From: Deltaproteobacteria bacterium
GTDB lineage: Bacteria; Desulfobacterota; DSM-4660; Desulfatiglandales; B25-G16
Assembly: GCA_003646875.1 (NCBI GenBank)
Contig: QMLT01000110.1
Location: forward strand, 1-6,319
DNA length: 6,319 nucleotides
Direction: 5' to 3'
The translations under genes were made by a program, and so were the position numbers. Shown here in pieces: positions 1 to 6,209 of this stretch; the stretch's first letter is position 1, and each line of letters opens with the position of its first letter. The notes beneath the pieces were generated by a model. The model saw only the letters and a program-made list of their open reading frames with translations. It was not told the origin of the DNA and did not search any database.

Positions 1-202
1 ATATCCTCTTTGCTCCCTTGCCAATAATATCTTTATTGACTCTCTTGTCAATAAAGGCGAAATGTATTTCCTTTTCCTTCAGAATATTCGATTTTGGCGT
101 AGTGTTATACGTTACTTCTAATTTAGGGATAGTAGCACAGGCAGTAAAGAAGATAAGAGACAGAAAGGAAAGGAATTTAACATAACAAAAAGATGTTTTC
201 AT
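1..202 (-). CDS. Putative lipoprotein, N-terminal part (runs off window)
   Basis: I read this reverse-strand gene directly: ATG at 202-200 and an open frame of 67 codons to the window edge, so the C-terminus is missing. The protein starts MKTSFCYVKF, followed by a hydrophobic segment (about residues 10-21) and a lipobox-like FTAC with the candidate lipidated cysteine at residue 22. The residue after it is Ala rather than Asp, which by the usual rule favours the outer membrane over inner-membrane retention. The start is well supported by a near-perfect Shine-Dalgarno AGGAGG (214-209), 6 nt before the ATG. After the lipobox comes a polar stretch and then IHFAFIDKRVNKDIIG. This faintly recalls the conserved start of YajG-type lipoproteins, but that is a guess from a short fragment. 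It is transcribed divergently from the radical SAM gene at 307. Function unknown. Confidence 0.72.
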   Translation of the reverse strand, partial: MKTSFCYVKFLSFLSLIFFTACATIPKLEVTYNTTPKSNILKEKEIHFAFIDKRVNKDIIGKGAKRI

Positions 203-306
203 ATGAATCCTCCTTTTTTAAGGCAGCTAATAGACAATTGACATAAACTATTTTAATAAAGGAGTATTCTAAAAGTACACGTATCTGTCAAGAAAAAGTA
301 GCCCAA
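203..306. promoter_or_regulatory. Divergent intergenic region with two facing TTGACA boxes
   Basis: This 104-bp AT-rich stretch separates two divergent genes and should hold both promoters. A consensus -35 hexamer TTGACA lies on the plus strand at 238-243, and another on the minus strand at 291-286, so they face each other. The best -10-like hexamers fall at nearly the same place between them: TATTCT at 265-270 for the plus strand and TAGAAT at 271-266 for the minus strand. The spacers are poor (21 and 14 nt, against the usual 16-18), so neither is a convincing standard promoter. An AAAGGAG at 258-264 looks like a ribosome binding site but has no start codon at a suitable distance downstream. 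Confidence 0.3.
209..214 (-). promoter_or_regulatory. Strong ribosome binding site of the lipoprotein gene
   Basis: The reverse strand reads AGGAGG at 214-209, preceded by an A-rich run and followed by a 6-nt spacer to the ATG at 202. This fixes the start of a gene that is otherwise only a fragment. It contrasts with the radical SAM gene on the other side of the same intergenic region, which has no recognisable site. Confidence 0.75.
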
Positions 307-1320
307 ATGAAAAAAGGCAGTGACAATAGTATACAAAAGAGTGATAGGGATCTCTTTGATCAAGCCTGGAATGTTACCAGAGAGAACCATGAAAATAATT
401 TTATATTCTACCTTCCTGGTATGATCAGGTATGGAAAGGTGAGGGGTCTGTATCCCGCTCTATCATTAACCGGGGGTAGGTGCCAGCTCCTCTGTGAGCA
501 CTGCAAGGGATTACTCCTAAAGCCTATGATAAGGGCAACCGACCCAGAAACTCTTATAACAAAGTGTCTTAAGTTAGCGCACTCAGGTCATTCAGGGGTT
601 CTTTTGAGCGGTGGATCAGACCTTCAAGGGAGACTTCCCTGGGGGAAATTCTATCAGTCAATACAAAAAATAAAGACTGAAACCGATTTATTTCTATCTG
701 TGCACAGTGGCTTTTTAGATTTCAGCACAGCAGTCGCTCTCAAAGAAGCTGGCGTTGATCAAGCGCTAATTGATGTAATGGGTGATGAGGAAACCGCTAA
801 AAAGATTTACCACCTTGATAGTCTTCAAAAGGTGATAGTATCACTGGAGAATCTCTTCAAATCAGGTCTTGATGTTGTGCCTCATATTGTGGCTGGGCTA
901 ATGTATGGTAAAATACATGGTGAATATGATGCCCTGCGAATTATAAGTCGCTTTAAACCTTCTTCTTTTGTAATTGTTGTTCTTATGCCATTAAAAGGTA
1001 CACCTATGTCAGGTGTCTTGCCTCCATCTCCAGTAGAGATTGCGCGATTGATTGCCACGGCCCGATTGATGATGCCCCAAACTCCAATATCTCTGGGCTG
1101 TGAGAGGCCAAGAAATAAAGATGGAGATTTAATGGAAGAGCTGGCCATTTATGCAGGGGCTACCAGAATGGCTGTATGGTCAAAAAAAACCATTGATCTG
1201 GCATTAAATCTCGGATTGAAGCCACTCTTTCAACCCACCTGCTGCTCGGTTCCTTACAGGGAGGATTATAGCAATAGGCTTAGGATGCCTCTGGTTAATC
1301 AAGGCTGTTTGCTGCCTTAA
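307..1320 (+). CDS. Radical SAM protein, biotin synthase-homologue type
   Basis: This is a cytoplasmic 337-residue radical SAM enzyme. The cluster motif CxxxCxxC is at Cys59, Cys63 and Cys66, within GRCQLLCEHCKG; these residues bind the [4Fe-4S] cluster that cleaves S-adenosylmethionine. SGGSD at 101-105 occupies the place of the SAM-contacting GGE motif. Later conserved-looking blocks include VHSGFLD (132-138), PHIVAGLMYGKIHGE (192-206), LGCERPR (263-269) and a paired cysteine TCC (311-313). The blocks fit the uncharacterised biotin synthetase homologue group (COG1856-like, from memory). That group may be related to one half of the two-protein LipS1/LipS2 lipoyl synthase; this is inference. 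Extra cysteines (265, 312, 313) could ligate a second cluster. Length is normal for a single-domain enzyme. The ATG at 307 has no clear Shine-Dalgarno, but no other ATG, GTG or TTG lies in frame between the stop at 244 and it. It stands alone on its strand. Substrate unknown. Confidence 0.9.
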   Translation: MKKGSDNSIQKSDRDLFDQAWNVTRENHENNFIFYLPGMIRYGKVRGLYPALSLTGGRCQLLCEHCKGLLLKPMIRATDPETLITKCLKLAHSGHSGVLLSGGSDLQGRLPWGKFYQSIQKIKTETDLFLSVHSGFLDFSTAVALKEAGVDQALIDVMGDEETAKKIYHLDSLQKVIVSLENLFKSGLDVVPHIVAGLMYGKIHGEYDALRIISRFKPSSFVIVVLMPLKGTPMSGVLPPSPVEIARLIATARLMMPQTPISLGCERPRNKDGDLMEELAIYAGATRMAVWSKKTIDLALNLGLKPLFQPTCCSVPYREDYSNRLRMPLVNQGCLLP

Positions 1321-1340
1321 TATGCAAGGCTTCTTTTATT
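1314..1340 (+). terminator. Weak intrinsic terminator after the radical SAM gene
   Basis: GCCTT (1314-1318) pairs with AAGGC (1326-1330) across a 7-nt loop, and TTCTTTTATT (1331-1340) follows on the plus strand. The stem is only 5 bp and overlaps the stop codon. An alternative stem uses AAGGC at 1301-1305 with the same GCCTT. On the minus strand no T-run follows, so the ligase operon would not be stopped efficiently here. Plausible but weak. Confidence 0.4.
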
Positions 1341-2928
1341 AATCCAAATATTCCTTTCTTGCCATCTCTGCCAGCTTAAACTTTTGTACCTTGCCTGATC
1401 GTGTCATAGGAAATTCTGTGACTAATTTATAGTAATCCGGCGCTTTCTCTTGAGAAACATTATCCTTAAGATATTTTTCAAGGTTCTCAGGAGATACCTG
1501 TGCGCCTTCCTTGATTTTTACCCAGGCGGCGATTTCCTGGCCTTTTTCAGGATGAGGGAATCCAAAAACCTGAACTTCTGAGACGCCAGGCAACTTATAG
1601 ATTATTTCCTCTAACTCTGTTGGGTAAATCTCAACTCCTTCTCTAACAATAATATCCTTGAGCCTCCCTGTTATCTTAACATAGCCCTTTTCATCCATCT
1701 CGCCAAGATCCCCTGTGTGGAACCATCCTTGCTTATCAATAGCAGATGCAGTTGCAGCAGGCATGTTATAATATTCCTTCATCAGAAAGCCCCTGGTGCA
1801 GAGTTCCCCCTGATTATGAGGCGGGAGGTCTTCACCGGTTGTCTGGTCTAATATCTTGACTTCATTGCACTCGAGGGCACTGCCAATGGTTGAAACCCTT
1901 ATATTTAGTGGATCATCGGGTCTGGTCATTGTTATCCATGAAGAGGCCTCTGTGATGCCATAGGCAACGGTAATGTCCGAAATACCAATATCCTTCACAA
2001 GTTTTCTCATTAATTCCATCGGACATGGAGCCCCGCCTATTGTCCCCTTACTTAGTGTTTTCCACCTTTCAGGACTAAATTCCGCATGATCTATAAGTGT
2101 GATAAGCATGCTGGGAGAGCCATAAATAGCAGTACATTTTTCATCAGTAATGGCTGATATAATCTTGGATGGCTCAAAGGTAGCACAGGGCATAATGATT
2201 GAAGCACCCTTTATAAGCCCTGCTAATACAATACATGTATTTCCAAACATATGAAATAGGGGGAAAAATAAGCAAAGCCGGTCTTGATTGTTAAGTCCCT
2301 GTCTCAATGCGGAAAACATGGATTTATTGATAAGACCTAAATGGTTAAGAACAACCCCCTTTGGTTTACCGGTAGTACCAGATGTGTACATTATGGCAAC
2401 TGGATCATCTGGATGGATTTCATTTTCTCTTTGAGCAAGGGTTTTAAGGTCAATCCCATCACCCATTTCCATTAGCTCCTGCCATGAGATCATATCAGGA
2501 TAGAGTTTTTCATCTATAACAATGGTGTTTTCGAGTATTGATTTTAGCCCTATATCAAGCTCCAGTCCCTGTGCCATAATAATGGAGCGTGACCCGGATT
2601 GTTCCAGGATGTAGCGGAGATCTTCTTTCCCTGCTCCATGATCTACTGGAACAACAATAGCCCCTATTTTTGCAAGTGCCATCTGGAAGATAATCCATTC
2701 AGGCGAATTGGGGGCGCAAATCGCAACCCTGTCACCCTTTGTAATACCCATCTTTATCAGACCCCTAGCGGCCCTGTTTATTTCTGATAAAAAGAGATTG
2801 TAGTTGTATCTTATGTTAGAATCGGAATGAACAAGGGCAATATTGTTGGGGTATTTCGCTGCTATCTCATTTAATAACTGGCCAATGGTTTTTCGTGTAA
2901 TTTCTATATTGTTTTTGGGTATGGTCAT
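1339..2928 (-). CDS. Acyl-CoA ligase (AMP-forming), medium/long-chain fatty acid type
   Basis: This adenylate-forming enzyme (529 residues) activates a carboxylic acid with ATP to an acyl-AMP and transfers it to CoA. Motifs in order: the phosphate-binding YTSGTTGKPKG (181-191), FHMFGN (225-230), GGAPCP (298-303), YGITEAS (323-329), GWFHTGDLG (401-409), the hinge GRLKDIIVREG (421-431) and TRSGKVQKFKL near the end, where Lys513 is the expected adenylation lysine. The ending GKVQKFKL and the overall layout resemble the FadD/ACSF2 branch (COG0318-like), so a medium- or long-chain fatty acid is the likeliest substrate; this is family inference. I chose the ATG at 2928, not the ATG at 2955. It has GGAGG 6 nt upstream (2939-2935) and lies 2 bp after the dppF stop, whereas the upstream ATG would overlap dppF by 25 bp. 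Last gene of the operon, probably translationally coupled. Confidence 0.9.
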   Translation of the reverse strand: MTIPKNNIEITRKTIGQLLNEIAAKYPNNIALVHSDSNIRYNYNLFLSEINRAARGLIKMGITKGDRVAICAPNSPEWIIFQMALAKIGAIVVPVDHGAGKEDLRYILEQSGSRSIIMAQGLELDIGLKSILENTIVIDEKLYPDMISWQELMEMGDGIDLKTLAQRENEIHPDDPVAIMYTSGTTGKPKGVVLNHLGLINKSMFSALRQGLNNQDRLCLFFPLFHMFGNTCIVLAGLIKGASIIMPCATFEPSKIISAITDEKCTAIYGSPSMLITLIDHAEFSPERWKTLSKGTIGGAPCPMELMRKLVKDIGISDITVAYGITEASSWITMTRPDDPLNIRVSTIGSALECNEVKILDQTTGEDLPPHNQGELCTRGFLMKEYYNMPAATASAIDKQGWFHTGDLGEMDEKGYVKITGRLKDIIVREGVEIYPTELEEIIYKLPGVSEVQVFGFPHPEKGQEIAAWVKIKEGAQVSPENLEKYLKDNVSQEKAPDYYKLVTEFPMTRSGKVQKFKLAEMARKEYLD

Positions 2929-2930
2929 TT

Positions 2931-3911
2931 TTATCCTCCAACTACCTTCCAACATCGGACTGTATGGTTCTCATTTACTGTGTAAAACGCTATTTCTTCT
3001 TTTTTGCACCTATCTTCAACAAGAGGGCATCTCCCCTGAAACTTACACCCTGGAGGCGGATTAAAAGGACTTGGAACATCACCTGTAAGTGTCTTCCGCT
3101 CCCCACGATCGTCTGGGTCAGGCTCTGGGATGGCTGAAAGTAATGCAAGTGTATATGGATGCAGAGGATTATTATAAATTTCCTCTATTGGAGCATATTC
3201 CATTATGTGACCAAGATACATTACAGCCACCATATCGCTGATGTAGCCAACGACATTGAGGTCGTGGGAGATGAAGAGATAGCTTAGACCCAGGGTATTT
3301 TGTAGCTCTTTTAAAAGATTAATAATCTGGGATTGGATAGATACATCAAGCGCCGATACTGGCTCATCACATATTATTAATGAGGGATTGACGCTCAGGG
3401 CCCTGGCTATGCCAATGCGCTGCCGCTGACCACCACTGAATTCATGGGGGTAGCGATCAGCGCCTGAGGAGGCAATTCCCACCATATTTAGGAGTTCTAT
3501 AATACGCCGCTTTCGCTCATGATGTCCTTTTATGGGCAATGTTCGCAGGCCTTCTTCAATAGATTGTCCAGCGGTCATCCGGGGATTTAAAGAACCAAAA
3601 GGGTCCTGGAAAATGATCTGCATCTCTTTGCGCAAAGGCTTCATTTCATCCGGGGAAAGGCTGCTTATATCTTTATCCTGATAAATGATCTTGCCTTCAT
3701 CCGGTTCTAAAAGCTTTAAAATAAGTCGGCCAATTGTCGATTTACCACATCCGCTCTCTCCAACCAGACCCAATGTCTTTTGCTTGTCTATATAAAGATC
3801 AACTCCATCAACGGCCTTGATCCAGCCAATGACATTCTGGAATAATCCCCTGCGCACCGGGAAATATTTTTTTATCCCTTCTGCCTTAAGTATGGCGTTG
3901 TTAGTAGTCAT
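2931..3911 (-). CDS. dppF: Peptide ABC transporter ATP-binding protein, DppF/OppF type
   Basis: This is one of two cytoplasmic ATPases that power a di/oligopeptide importer (326 residues, normal for the family). Walker A GESGCGKS is at 51-58, Q-loop Gln102 in FQDP, signature FSGGQRQR at 158-165, Walker B LIICDEP at 178-184 and H-loop His216. The N-terminal KKYFPVRRGLF with a spacer before AVDGV is characteristic of the F rather than the D subunit. The C-terminal oligopeptide extension carries four cysteines (289, 295, 302, 320) and begins after HPYT (251-254). The start is ATG 3911. The next in-frame codon but one upstream is TGA, so no earlier start is possible. There is no Shine-Dalgarno; the ATG sits in the first-numbered copy of a 14-bp tandem repeat. 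DppD ends 36 bp upstream and the ligase begins 2 bp downstream. Dpp, Opp, and nickel or sugar-type relatives cannot be separated by sequence alone. Confidence 0.93.
   Translation of the reverse strand: MTTNNAILKAEGIKKYFPVRRGLFQNVIGWIKAVDGVDLYIDKQKTLGLVGESGCGKSTIGRLILKLLEPDEGKIIYQDKDISSLSPDEMKPLRKEMQIIFQDPFGSLNPRMTAGQSIEEGLRTLPIKGHHERKRRIIELLNMVGIASSGADRYPHEFSGGQRQRIGIARALSVNPSLIICDEPVSALDVSIQSQIINLLKELQNTLGLSYLFISHDLNVVGYISDMVAVMYLGHIMEYAPIEEIYNNPLHPYTLALLSAIPEPDPDDRGERKTLTGDVPSPFNPPPGCKFQGRCPLVEDRCKKEEIAFYTVNENHTVRCWKVVGG
2935..2939 (-). promoter_or_regulatory. Ribosome binding site deciding the acyl-CoA ligase start
   Basis: The reverse strand reads GGAGG (2939-2935), then 6 nt, then ATG at 2928. 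The site lies in the last codons of dppF (the Gly-Gly codons before its TAA at 2933-2931). Ribosomes finishing dppF would therefore uncover or directly feed the ligase start. Confidence 0.75.
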
Positions 3912-3934
3912 TGGTCAATTGTCATTGGTAAAAT
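3907..3934. repeat. 14-bp tandem repeat spanning the dppF start codon
   Basis: GTCATTGGTCAATT (3907-3920) is followed directly by GTCATTGGTAAAAT (3921-3934), matching at 12 of 14 positions. Each copy can be read as two 7-bp units. The reverse-strand start codon of dppF (3911-3909) lies in one copy, and the other copy carries an equivalent ATG at 3925-3923. Read from that ATG there is a 5-codon frame whose TGA overlaps the dppF ATG (ATGA). Confidence 0.7.
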
Positions 3935-3947
3935 AGGTAGATGGCCC

Positions 3948-4916
3948 TTAGTTCTCAACTGAATATAGCACTGGACAACGGCTCAGGTGTCCCTTGCCAT
4001 AATCACACATCTCAGGAAATTCGATCCTGCACGTATTAATAGCAAAATTACATCTGGGATGAAATGGACACCCAGAGGGCTTATATGCAGGGTCTGGCAC
4101 TGTTCCCGGGATGCTGTGAAGCGCGCTCCCCCGTTTTGTTGGGCTCGGCAGTGATGCAAGAAGCCCCTGGGTATAAGGATGACACGGAGCATGAAAGATT
4201 TCTTTTGCTGTGCCCTGCTCAACAATAATGCCCGCATACATCACATATATACGATCTGCAATATTCGCCACCACCCCAAGGTCATGAGTAATATAGAGAA
4301 GAGACATTCGCCGGTTTTTTTGAAGCTCTTCAAATAGATTCAGGATCTGTGCCTGAATGGTGACATCAAGGGCAGTGGTTGGCTCATCAGCAATCACAAG
4401 ATCAGGATTGCATGCCAATGCCATAGCAATCATAACACGCTGTTTCTGCCCCCCGCTGAGCTGATGCGGATAATCTTTAAGGCGCTCCTCAGGCGAAGCG
4501 ATACCAACATCTTTAAGGAGTTGTATACATCTTTGTTTTAACTGTTTCTTATCCACCTTTTCATGGACCATGATGGCCTCTTGGACCTGATCCTGTATGG
4601 TAAACACCGGGTTAAGTGAGGTCATAGGCTCTTGAAAGACCATGGATATGTGATTTCCACGAATCATCTGCATCTCTTCTTCACTCAAATTCAGGAGATT
4701 TTGCTCGTTGAAAAGCACTGCGCCGCCCATAATTTTACCAGGGGGTTGGGGGATAATCCCGAGGATAGTTAAGGCAGATACAGTTTTTCCGCAGCCCGAT
4801 TCTCCAACAAGACAGACTGTCTCTCCTTTTCCTATATCAAAGCTTACCCCATCAACCGCTCGGGATACATTTCCATCAAGCTGGAAATAAACCTTGAGAT
4901 CATGGACGGAAAGCAT
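3948..4916 (-). CDS. dppD: Peptide ABC transporter ATP-binding protein, DppD/OppD type
   Basis: This is the second ATPase of the importer, 322 residues from the ATG at 4916. Walker A GESGCGKT is at 38-45, Q-loop Gln95 in FQEPMTSLNP, signature LSGGQKQR at 153-160, Walker B LVIADEP at 173-179, D-loop region TALDVTIQAQ after it, and H-loop His211 in ITHDLG. The short N-terminus running straight to AVDGVSF marks the D subunit. The C-terminal extension has HPYTQGLLASLP and cysteines 283, 289, 296 and 314, with one extra at 304. Structures of related OppD proteins show such cysteines holding a [4Fe-4S] cluster (from memory). The start ATG overlaps the permease stop as TGATG, with GGGAGAGG 5 nt upstream (4929-4922). 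A TTG one codon earlier is possible but less likely. It should pair with DppF on the DppB/DppC permease core. Confidence 0.94.
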   Translation of the reverse strand: MLSVHDLKVYFQLDGNVSRAVDGVSFDIGKGETVCLVGESGCGKTVSALTILGIIPQPPGKIMGGAVLFNEQNLLNLSEEEMQMIRGNHISMVFQEPMTSLNPVFTIQDQVQEAIMVHEKVDKKQLKQRCIQLLKDVGIASPEERLKDYPHQLSGGQKQRVMIAMALACNPDLVIADEPTTALDVTIQAQILNLFEELQKNRRMSLLYITHDLGVVANIADRIYVMYAGIIVEQGTAKEIFHAPCHPYTQGLLASLPSPTKRGSALHSIPGTVPDPAYKPSGCPFHPRCNFAINTCRIEFPEMCDYGKGHLSRCPVLYSVEN

Positions 4917-6097
4917 CAATACCTCTCCCTGAGTTTTGGATTAAGTATATCCCGCAAGCCCTCGCCAAACAGATTAAATGAGAGTACCACAATCAAGATG
5001 GCAAAGCCTGGAACAAAGGTGAGCCAGGGTGCATCAAAAATGAAACGTTTTCCATCAGAAAGTATATTACCCCATGTAGCATATGGTGGTGGAACACCAA
5101 ATCCAAGAAAGCTCAATCCTGCTTCTGTGAGAATAGCGGTTGCAATACCAATTGTGGCAGATACCAGCACTGGCGCAATAGCATTAGGCACCATATGACG
5201 AAATATGATCCGAAGGTTGCTTATCCCAAGCGCCTTGACAGCGGTTACAAAATCCTGCTCTCTTAATGAGAGAAATTCAGCCCGCACAAAACGAGTGGTG
5301 CCCATCCAGCTTGTCAGGCCAATGACAATCATAATATTGTAGATGCTTGCTGGGAGTAAGGCGACCACAGTGAGGATCAGGAAAAAACTTGGGAAGCAAA
5401 GCATGATATCCACCACTCGCATGATCAGGGTGTCAACAGAGATTGCCTTTTTGTGAAGCATCTGTAACCATATTGACTGAGCTTTTTTCACTGATCTCTT
5501 TTTCATCAGAAGGTAGTAGAGAATGCACACAATGCCTGTAATAAGACAAGTTAAACCCAGATACATATTTCCTATAGAAAGCAATACTACCCCGATGAAT
5601 AGTATCAAAGTTACCAAAATGTGATGAAGACAGATATGGTTTTGTCCAAAATAGCCTGCTATCCCACCCAGAAATATTCCTATAAGCACAGCAATACCTA
5701 CAGCGACGAATCCTACTGTCAGGGATACCCAGGCGCCCTGAAGCATCCTCGCAAAAACATCCCTTCCTAAATCATCGGTTCCAAAAAGGTATAATCCCAA
5801 TTTAGGTGTTTCCTCAGGGCGCAAGGTCTTTAGATTTGGATCAGAGAGCGGGGGTCGAAGTTTTTCCTGGAGTCTTACCGTGGAAGGATCAAAATAAGGA
5901 TTGGTGCCGGAGGTAAGTATAATGCCTGCAAGGGCAGTAAAGAAGAAGAGAACGAAAATTAAAAGTCCTAAAAAAGCTAGTTTGTTTTTCTTCAGAAGTT
6001 CCCAGGATTCCTGAAAACGGGTTTTTCTTGGAGCAGCAGGGGGTAGTCCTGCAGTAGTTTCATTATGGATTTGGGATGAATTCACAATTTTCATCAT
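4916..6097 (-). CDS. dppC: Peptide ABC transporter permease, DppC/OppC type, with extra membrane hairpin
   Basis: Inner-membrane permease subunit, 393 residues, clearly longer than the roughly 280-310 usual for DppC. A cytoplasmic N-terminus is followed by TM1 (about 40-62), an external loop ending in the family motif FGTDDLGRD (105-113), and TM2 (about 122-149). Then comes a non-standard stretch, about 152-218, holding two further hydrophobic segments (156-178, 180-197) and a basic tail (KKRSVKK). The normal family sequence resumes at VDTLIMRVVDIMLCFP, with TM segments near 228-250, 253-272, 303-325 and 360-380. The EAA-type loop that contacts the ATPases is DFVTAVKALGISNLRIIFRH (282-301). 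The C-terminus LRDILNPKLRERY is typical. The start may be ATG 6097 or ATG 6094; neither has a Shine-Dalgarno. It is the first gene of the visible operon. Its normal partner DppB is not adjacent upstream. Confidence 0.92.
   Translation of the reverse strand: MMKIVNSSQIHNETTAGLPPAAPRKTRFQESWELLKKNKLAFLGLLIFVLFFFTALAGIILTSGTNPYFDPSTVRLQEKLRPPLSDPNLKTLRPEETPKLGLYLFGTDDLGRDVFARMLQGAWVSLTVGFVAVGIAVLIGIFLGGIAGYFGQNHICLHHILVTLILFIGVVLLSIGNMYLGLTCLITGIVCILYYLLMKKRSVKKAQSIWLQMLHKKAISVDTLIMRVVDIMLCFPSFFLILTVVALLPASIYNIMIVIGLTSWMGTTRFVRAEFLSLREQDFVTAVKALGISNLRIIFRHMVPNAIAPVLVSATIGIATAILTEAGLSFLGFGVPPPYATWGNILSDGKRFIFDAPWLTFVPGFAILIVVLSFNLFGEGLRDILNPKLRERY
4922..4929 (-). promoter_or_regulatory. Ribosome binding site of dppD inside the permease gene
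   Basis: The reverse strand reads GGGAGAGG (4929-4922), then 5 nt, then ATG at 4916. The site lies in the last codons of the permease gene, whose TGA (4918-4916) shares one base with the dppD ATG. This supports translational coupling and favours ATG 4916 over the TTG at 4919. Confidence 0.65.
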
Positions 6098-6139
6098 TAT
6101 TTGTAACTATTCAGCCACCAAGAACCAAAGACACAAAGA

Positions 6140-6163
6140 CCTGCCCGCCATCTGGCAGGCGGG
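6140..6163. repeat. GC-rich hairpin with two alternative stems
   Basis: CCTGCC (6140-6145) can pair with GGCAGG (6154-6159), or CCCGCC (6144-6149) can pair with GGCGGG (6158-6163). Each gives a 6-bp GC stem with an 8-nt loop, and they exclude each other. On the minus strand the first stem is followed by TCTTTGTGTCTTT, so it could act as a weak terminator of an upstream gene or an attenuator in the dppC leader. It is strikingly GC-rich against an AT-rich background. Confidence 0.5.
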
Positions 6164-6179
6164 GAAGATAAATATAAAC

Positions 6180-6209
6180 TTAATAACGGAGTTTTCTCAT
6201 GAATTTCAA
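6180..6209 (-). promoter_or_regulatory. Possible promoter of the dppC operon
   Basis: On the reverse strand TTGAAA (6209-6204) matches the -35 consensus at five of six positions. TATTAA (6185-6180) matches the -10 consensus at four of six, with an 18-nt spacer. Transcription would begin near 6173, giving a leader of about 75 nt that contains the GC-rich hairpin. A weak call made by eye. Confidence 0.25.

Noticed and set aside
258..264. AAAGGAG as ribosome binding site of the radical SAM gene or of an unseen small gene
   Set aside because: It lies over 40 nt before the ATG at 307, and no ATG, GTG or TTG follows at a useful distance.
882..1148. Reverse-strand open frame of 88 codons inside the radical SAM gene
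   Set aside because: It is antisense to a well-supported enzyme, has no recognisable motif, and no ribosome binding site was seen.
1301..1318. AAGGC...GCCTT hairpin inside the radical SAM stop region as a separate terminator
   Set aside because: Only 5 bp pair before a mismatch, and no T-run follows. The alternative stem at 1314-1330 with a T-rich tail is better.
2929..2955. Upstream ATG at 2955 as the acyl-CoA ligase start (9 more residues)
   Set aside because: It would overlap dppF by 25 bp and lacks a ribosome binding site, whereas ATG 2928 has GGAGG at ideal spacing.
2599..3064. Two plus-strand open frames (62 and 73 codons) across the ligase and dppF ends
   Set aside because: They are antisense to conserved coding sequence and their translations look like no protein family.
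3983..4237. Reverse-strand frame of 84 codons within dppD, possible frameshift remnant
   Set aside because: The DppD frame itself is intact through the C-terminal cysteines, so this is only an alternative frame of the same DNA.
4708..5198. Plus-strand open frames of 60 and 98 codons over dppD and dppC
   Set aside because: They are antisense shadows of motif-bearing regions, with no start signal or domain.
5931..5957. Sequence shared between the lipoprotein signal region (about 140-155) and dppC TM1
   Set aside because: The shared stretch of about 14 bases encodes the same FFTA residues in two hydrophobic segments, so chance and composition explain it.
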